Below, in pieces: positions 61,288 to 64,000 of a stretch of 64,000 nucleotides of DNA. The position numbers and the translations under genes are program-made. Below the pieces are notes generated by a model. It did not search any database. It was not told where the DNA came from and saw nothing but the letters and a program-made list of their open reading frames with translations. Numbering within the stretch: the stretch's first letter is position 1; the number at the start of each line of letters is the position of its first letter. Origin of the DNA: Achromobacter veterisilvae (GTDB lineage Bacteria > Pseudomonadota > Gammaproteobacteria > Burkholderiales > Burkholderiaceae_B); contig NZ_UFQC01000001.1 in the NCBI RefSeq assembly GCF_900496975.1, forward strand, positions 62,001-126,000. The letters are read 5' to 3'.

Positions 61288-61407
61288 ATCGTACAACCAA
61301 TAAAATAACGCTGAACATAGCTCTCGATAAATTCCGGGTTTCCCCTCGATCATCAACTAGTTCATAGGAAAATTCAGCTTGAAGCACTGAATTCCATGTT
61401 GTACGAT
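61288..61407. promoter_or_regulatory. Divergent operator pair ATCGTACAAC / GTTGTACGAT
   Basis: Perfect 10-base inverted pair: ATCGTACAAC at 61288-61297 and GTTGTACGAT at 61398-61407, about 100 bases apart between the Bug and kdgD genes. The core resembles GntR-type TNGTACNA sites. One copy overlaps an ATG at 61406, which argues that kdgD starts at 61451. The regulator is not in the window. Confidence 0.55.
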
Positions 61408-61450
61408 GACGTATCTCTTTAAGACACAAATGCCCAAGGATGAGCGCAAC

Positions 61451-62365
61451 ATGACGACCCCGCAGGAACTCAAGGACATCGTTTCGGAAGGCCTGCTGTC
61501 CTTTCCCGTGACGGACTTCGACGGGAACGGCGACTTCAATGCCCGGGCCTATGCGCAGCGCCTGGAATGGCTGGCGCCCTATGGCGCCACCGCCCTCTTC
61601 GCCGCCGGCGGCACGGGCGAATTCTTCTCGCTGGCGCCTCAGGAATACGCCGACGTGATCCGCACCGCGGTGCAGACCTGCGCCGGCAAGGTGCCCATCC
61701 TGGCCGGCGCGGGCGGCCCCACCCGCAGCGCGATCGCCTACGCGCAGGAGGCCGAGCGCCTGGGCGCCAAGGGCATCCTGCTGCTGCCCCACTACTTGAC
61801 CGAGGCGTCGCAGCAAGGCATCGCCGCCCACGTCGAACAAGTGTGCAAGTCGGTCGGGATCGGCGTCATCGTCTACAACCGCGCGCAGTCCCGCCTGTCG
61901 GCCGACAGCCTGGCCCAGTTGGCCGAGCGCTGCCCCAACCTGGTCGGTTTCAAGGACGGCGTGGGGGACATCGAGGCCATGGTGCGGATCCGCCGCAAGC
62001 TGGGCGACCGTTTTTCCTACCTGGGCGGCCTGCCCACGGCCGAGGTCTACGCCGCCGCCTACCGGGCGCTGGGCGTGCCGGTCTATTCGTCCGCCGTCTT
62101 CAACTTCGTGCCGCGCACCGCCATGGCGTTCTACCGGGCCGTCGCCGCGGGCGACCACGACACCACCAACCGGCTGCTGGACGATTTCTTCCTGCCCTAT
62201 CTGGAAATCCGCAACCGCGTTCCGGGCTACGCGGTCAGCATCGTCAAGGCCGGCGCCAAGCTGGTCGGCCGCGACGCCGGCCCGGTGCGCGCGCCGCTGA
62301 CGGACCTGGACGGCGCGGAGCTGGACATGCTGGACGCCCTCATCAAGAAACTCGGGCCACAGTAA
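61451..62365 (+). CDS. kdgD: 5-dehydro-4-deoxyglucarate dehydratase
   Basis: A 304-residue lyase of the dihydrodipicolinate synthase family. It converts 5-dehydro-4-deoxy-D-glucarate to 2-oxoglutarate semialdehyde plus CO2 and water. The Schiff-base Lys168 is in [10 protein letters not shown], Tyr142 in VYNR and the GGTGE motif at 53-57. The N-terminus [24 protein letters not shown] and the C-terminal [24 protein letters not shown] match this enzyme. The ATG at 61451 gives the standard length; 61406 lies within an operator half-site. It belongs to the glucarate/galactarate oxidative pathway. Confidence 0.92.
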   Translation: MTTPQELKDIVSEGLLSFPVTDFDGNGDFNARAYAQRLEWLAPYGATALFAAGGTGEFFSLAPQEYADVIRTAVQTCAGKVPILAGAGGPTRSAIAYAQEAERLGAKGILLLPHYLTEASQQGIAAHVEQVCKSVGIGVIVYNRAQSRLSADSLAQLAERCPNLVGFKDGVGDIEAMVRIRRKLGDRFSYLGGLPTAEVYAAAYRALGVPVYSSAVFNFVPRTAMAFYRAVAAGDHDTTNRLLDDFFLPYLEIRNRVPGYAVSIVKAGAKLVGRDAGPVRAPLTDLDGAELDMLDALIKKLGPQ

Positions 62366-62428
62366 AGCCGCCTGGCCCCGATCGCCCGCCCCCCCCTGCG
62401 GGCGCGAAACTGCCCGAGGCGCGGCGAG

Positions 62429-62456
62429 CCCGCGCGATGCTCCCCCATCGCGCGGG
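62429..62456 (+). terminator. Hairpin after kdgD
   Basis: Perfect 11-base arms CCCGCGCGATG (62429-62439) and CATCGCGCGGG (62446-62456) around a CTCCCC loop, 64 bases past the kdgD stop. Likely terminator. The rest of 62366-62551 carries no ORF that I support. Confidence 0.55.
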
Positions 62457-62551
62457 TATGGCCATATACATATTCGACATCGGTATTTTCCAGTCGGGCC
62501 CGCGTCTTTTAGGATGCCAGCGTTGTCCGTCCTTCTTCCGCTGGAATTGCC

Positions 62552-63109
62552 TTGCCTCGCCTGACTCCCCTGGATCCCGCCAAACTGGATCCCGCCACCG
62601 CCTCCCTCTTCAACCAACTGCTGCAAGACTACGGCCCCTACGCCAACATGCTGAGCGCCTTCGCGCCCCGGCCGCCGGCGTTGAAGCATTTCTTTTCCTA
62701 TCTGGTGCAGTCGCGCGAAGACGGCCTGATCTCGCCGCGCCATCTGGAGATCGCGCTGCTGACGGCATCCAAGGCGCATGCGTGCCACTACTGCGTCACG
62801 CTGCACACGCCCAAGCTGGCCGCGCAGGGCATTTCGCAGGAGGCCATCGACCGCCTGCTGGAGCCGGAGGTGCCCGGGCTGGACGAAAAGGATCTGGCCG
62901 TGCGCGATTACGCCGTGCTGGTCACCCTGACCCCCGCCCAGGTCAGCGACGCGTTCTACCGCAAGCTGCAGTCCTTCTTCAATGAAGAACAGATCGTCGA
63001 GCTGACCATTCGCATCGCGCTGTGCAGCTTCTTCAAGCGGTTCAACGAGGCGCTGGAAGTCCCGCACGAAGATGTGGTGGCCCTGGAGCTGGGGCACGGC
63101 GCCGCCTGA
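62552..63109 (+). CDS. Carboxymuconolactone decarboxylase (AhpD-like) family protein
   Basis: A 185-residue all-helical CMD-family protein with Cys78-x-x-Cys81 and His85 (HACHYCVTLH), the redox motif of AhpD-like proteins. The start is a TTG at 62552. The next ATG in frame is at residue 33 and would cut the domain. The CDS is followed after 19 bases by an ABC ATPase gene on the same strand. It could reduce peroxides or a pathway intermediate; substrate unknown. Confidence 0.8.
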   Translation: MPRLTPLDPAKLDPATASLFNQLLQDYGPYANMLSAFAPRPPALKHFFSYLVQSREDGLISPRHLEIALLTASKAHACHYCVTLHTPKLAAQGISQEAIDRLLEPEVPGLDEKDLAVRDYAVLVTLTPAQVSDAFYRKLQSFFNEEQIVELTIRIALCSFFKRFNEALEVPHEDVVALELGHGAA

Positions 63110-63128
63110 GGCGCGAGGCAGCCCCGCC

Positions 63129-63926
63129 ATGATCTCCGCCCTTCCCCCCAAGCTGGAAATCCGCAACCTGAACAAGCGGTTCCAGACCGACGCCGGCCCG
63201 GTCCAGGTGCTCGACGACATCAGCCTGAACGCCGCCAGCGGCGAATTCGTCAGCATCATCGGACCGTCCGGCTGCGGCAAGTCCACCCTGTTCAATATCC
63301 TGACCGGCCTGCTGGAACACGATTCCGGCACGATCTCCCTGGACGGCCGGCCCCTGCCCAACCTGCGCGGCCGCGTCGGCTACATGCTGCAACGCGATCT
63401 GCTGATGCCCTGGCGCAGCGTGCTGGACAACGTGCTCGTCGGCCTCGAAATCCGCGGCACGCCGCGGGCCGAATCCGTGGAACTGGCCCGCGACTATCTG
63501 CATACCTTCGGCCTGCTGCCGTTCCAGGACAGCTATCCCAAGGCGCTGTCCGGCGGCATGCGCCAGCGCGTCGCGCTGGCCCGCACCCTGCTGCCGGACC
63601 CGGACGTGCTGCTGCTGGACGAACCGTTCTCGGCGCTGGACTACCAGACCCGCCTGTTCCTCGAATCCATGCTGGCCGACACCGTCGGCAAACAGGGCAA
63701 GACGGTCGTGCTGGTGACCCATGACATCGACGAAGCCATCGCCCTGTCCGAACGCATTTTCGTGCTGAGCGCGCGCCCCGGCCGCCTGAAAAGCGAACAC
63801 AGGATCGAGCTGGGCACGCGCTCGCCTCTCCAGGCGCGCCACGACAGCCGCTTCCCCGCCTACTTCGACCTGCTCTGCCAGGAACTCGACATCCAGACCG
63901 CCCGCAAGGACGGCACCCACGCATGA
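63129..63926 (+). CDS. ABC transporter ATPase, nitrate/sulfonate/taurine type
   Basis: A 265-residue ATPase: Walker A GPSGCGKST at 45-53, signature LSGGMRQR, Walker B VLLLDEPFSALD and the switch VTHD. The layout (IIGPSGCGKSTLFNILTG, LSARPGRLKSE at the end) is that of TauB/SsuB-type importers of sulfonates, nitrate or pyrimidine precursors. The frame is open upstream, but the ATG at 63129 begins the domain. A following gene overlaps by ATGA at 63923. Confidence 0.9.
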   Translation: MISALPPKLEIRNLNKRFQTDAGPVQVLDDISLNAASGEFVSIIGPSGCGKSTLFNILTGLLEHDSGTISLDGRPLPNLRGRVGYMLQRDLLMPWRSVLDNVLVGLEIRGTPRAESVELARDYLHTFGLLPFQDSYPKALSGGMRQRVALARTLLPDPDVLLLDEPFSALDYQTRLFLESMLADTVGKQGKTVVLVTHDIDEAIALSERIFVLSARPGRLKSEHRIELGTRSPLQARHDSRFPAYFDLLCQELDIQTARKDGTHA

Positions 63927-64000
63927 GCCAGACCTCCGTATCCGCCGCCCCCGGCGCGCCCGCCAGCGGCCAGGCCGCCGCCCGCCCGGCGGGCTGGCGC
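63923..64000 (+). CDS. Start of probable ABC permease, cut by window edge
   Basis: An ATG at 63923 overlaps the ATPase stop (ATGA) and opens a frame that runs off the right edge after 26 residues (Ala/Pro-rich, ending in PAGWR). No membrane segment is reached. A permease (TauC/SsuC-like) is inferred only because it follows a TauB-type ATPase. Confidence 0.45.
   Translation, partial: MSQTSVSAAPGAPASGQAAARPAGWR

Overview
The window looks like a 64 kb piece of a beta-proteobacterial chromosome of the Alcaligenaceae type (Bordetella/Achromobacter-like). The reasons are the very GC-rich coding sequence, four orphan Bug/TctC periplasmic receptors each beside a small catabolic gene set, and dense, overlapping catabolic operons with their own IclR, LacI, GntR or LysR regulator. 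This placement is an inference from style and gene content, not from a marker gene.

Region 1 (1-5124) is a metal-resistance segment with visibly lower GC than the rest. It holds a CsoR/RcnR repressor with an RcnA-type Ni/Co exporter (cut by the window edge) and an arsenic operon read leftward: arsR, arsI, arsC, acr3 and an MFS exporter. It ends at 5097-5124 in a sequence that reads on the minus strand as a XerCD dif site: an 11-base XerC arm, a 6-base centre and an 11-base XerD arm that is imperfect on the side facing the ars genes. I read this as the end of a Xer-integrated island at or near the replication terminus.

Region 2 (5233-20896) starts with a PmtA-like methyltransferase and a lipoprotein of the penicillin acylase family. 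Then comes a leftward six-gene set from 16305 down to 8790: FAD-linked oxidase, fumarase/aspartase-superfamily lyase, Bug receptor, CMD protein, 3-mercaptopyruvate sulfurtransferase and BisC-type S-oxide reductase. It is divergent from an iclR gene and followed by an MmgE/PrpD gene. Two related palindromes, upstream of iclR and of the MmgE/PrpD gene, suggest one regulon for a carboxylate substrate that may contain sulfur or nitrogen. Small envelope proteins, a YceI protein and an isochorismatase-family hydrolase follow.

Region 3 (21120-29163) is a LacI-controlled divergon. To the left are a Bug receptor, a D-tartrate dehydratase (key residues all present) and a ketopantoate-reductase-like protein. 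To the right are a LeuC/LeuD-like hydro-lyase pair and the LacI regulator, and then a lactate-permease-family carrier. Two LacI-type operators lie in the divergent promoter region. The theme is C4/C5 hydroxydicarboxylate catabolism.

Region 4 (29310-53638) has HyuA/HyuB hydantoinase/oxoprolinase subunits, a peptide-type ABC importer without ATPases, an acetylpolyamine amidohydrolase and a GntR regulator. After these comes a long, tightly overlapping operon with a complete ABC importer, a beta-propeller protein, a complete TRAP transporter, a CitE/HpcH-like lyase, a ThDP enzyme, a HyuC/AmaB-type amidohydrolase and a PuuC-type aldehyde dehydrogenase. Together the genes suggest uptake and hydrolysis of cyclic or acylated amides, then conversion of the carbon skeleton to an aldehyde and an acid.

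Region 5 (53826-64000) contains a Bug receptor with a class II aldolase, a second ThDP enzyme divergent from a LysR regulator, a Fic-domain protein, a proline-rich exported protein, a Bug receptor divergent from a 5-dehydro-4-deoxyglucarate dehydratase (glucarate/galactarate pathway), a second CMD protein, and the start of a nitrate/taurine-type ABC transporter that runs off the right edge. No rRNA, tRNA, CRISPR array, transposase or integrase gene was seen. No gene-free stretch exceeds about 280 bases.
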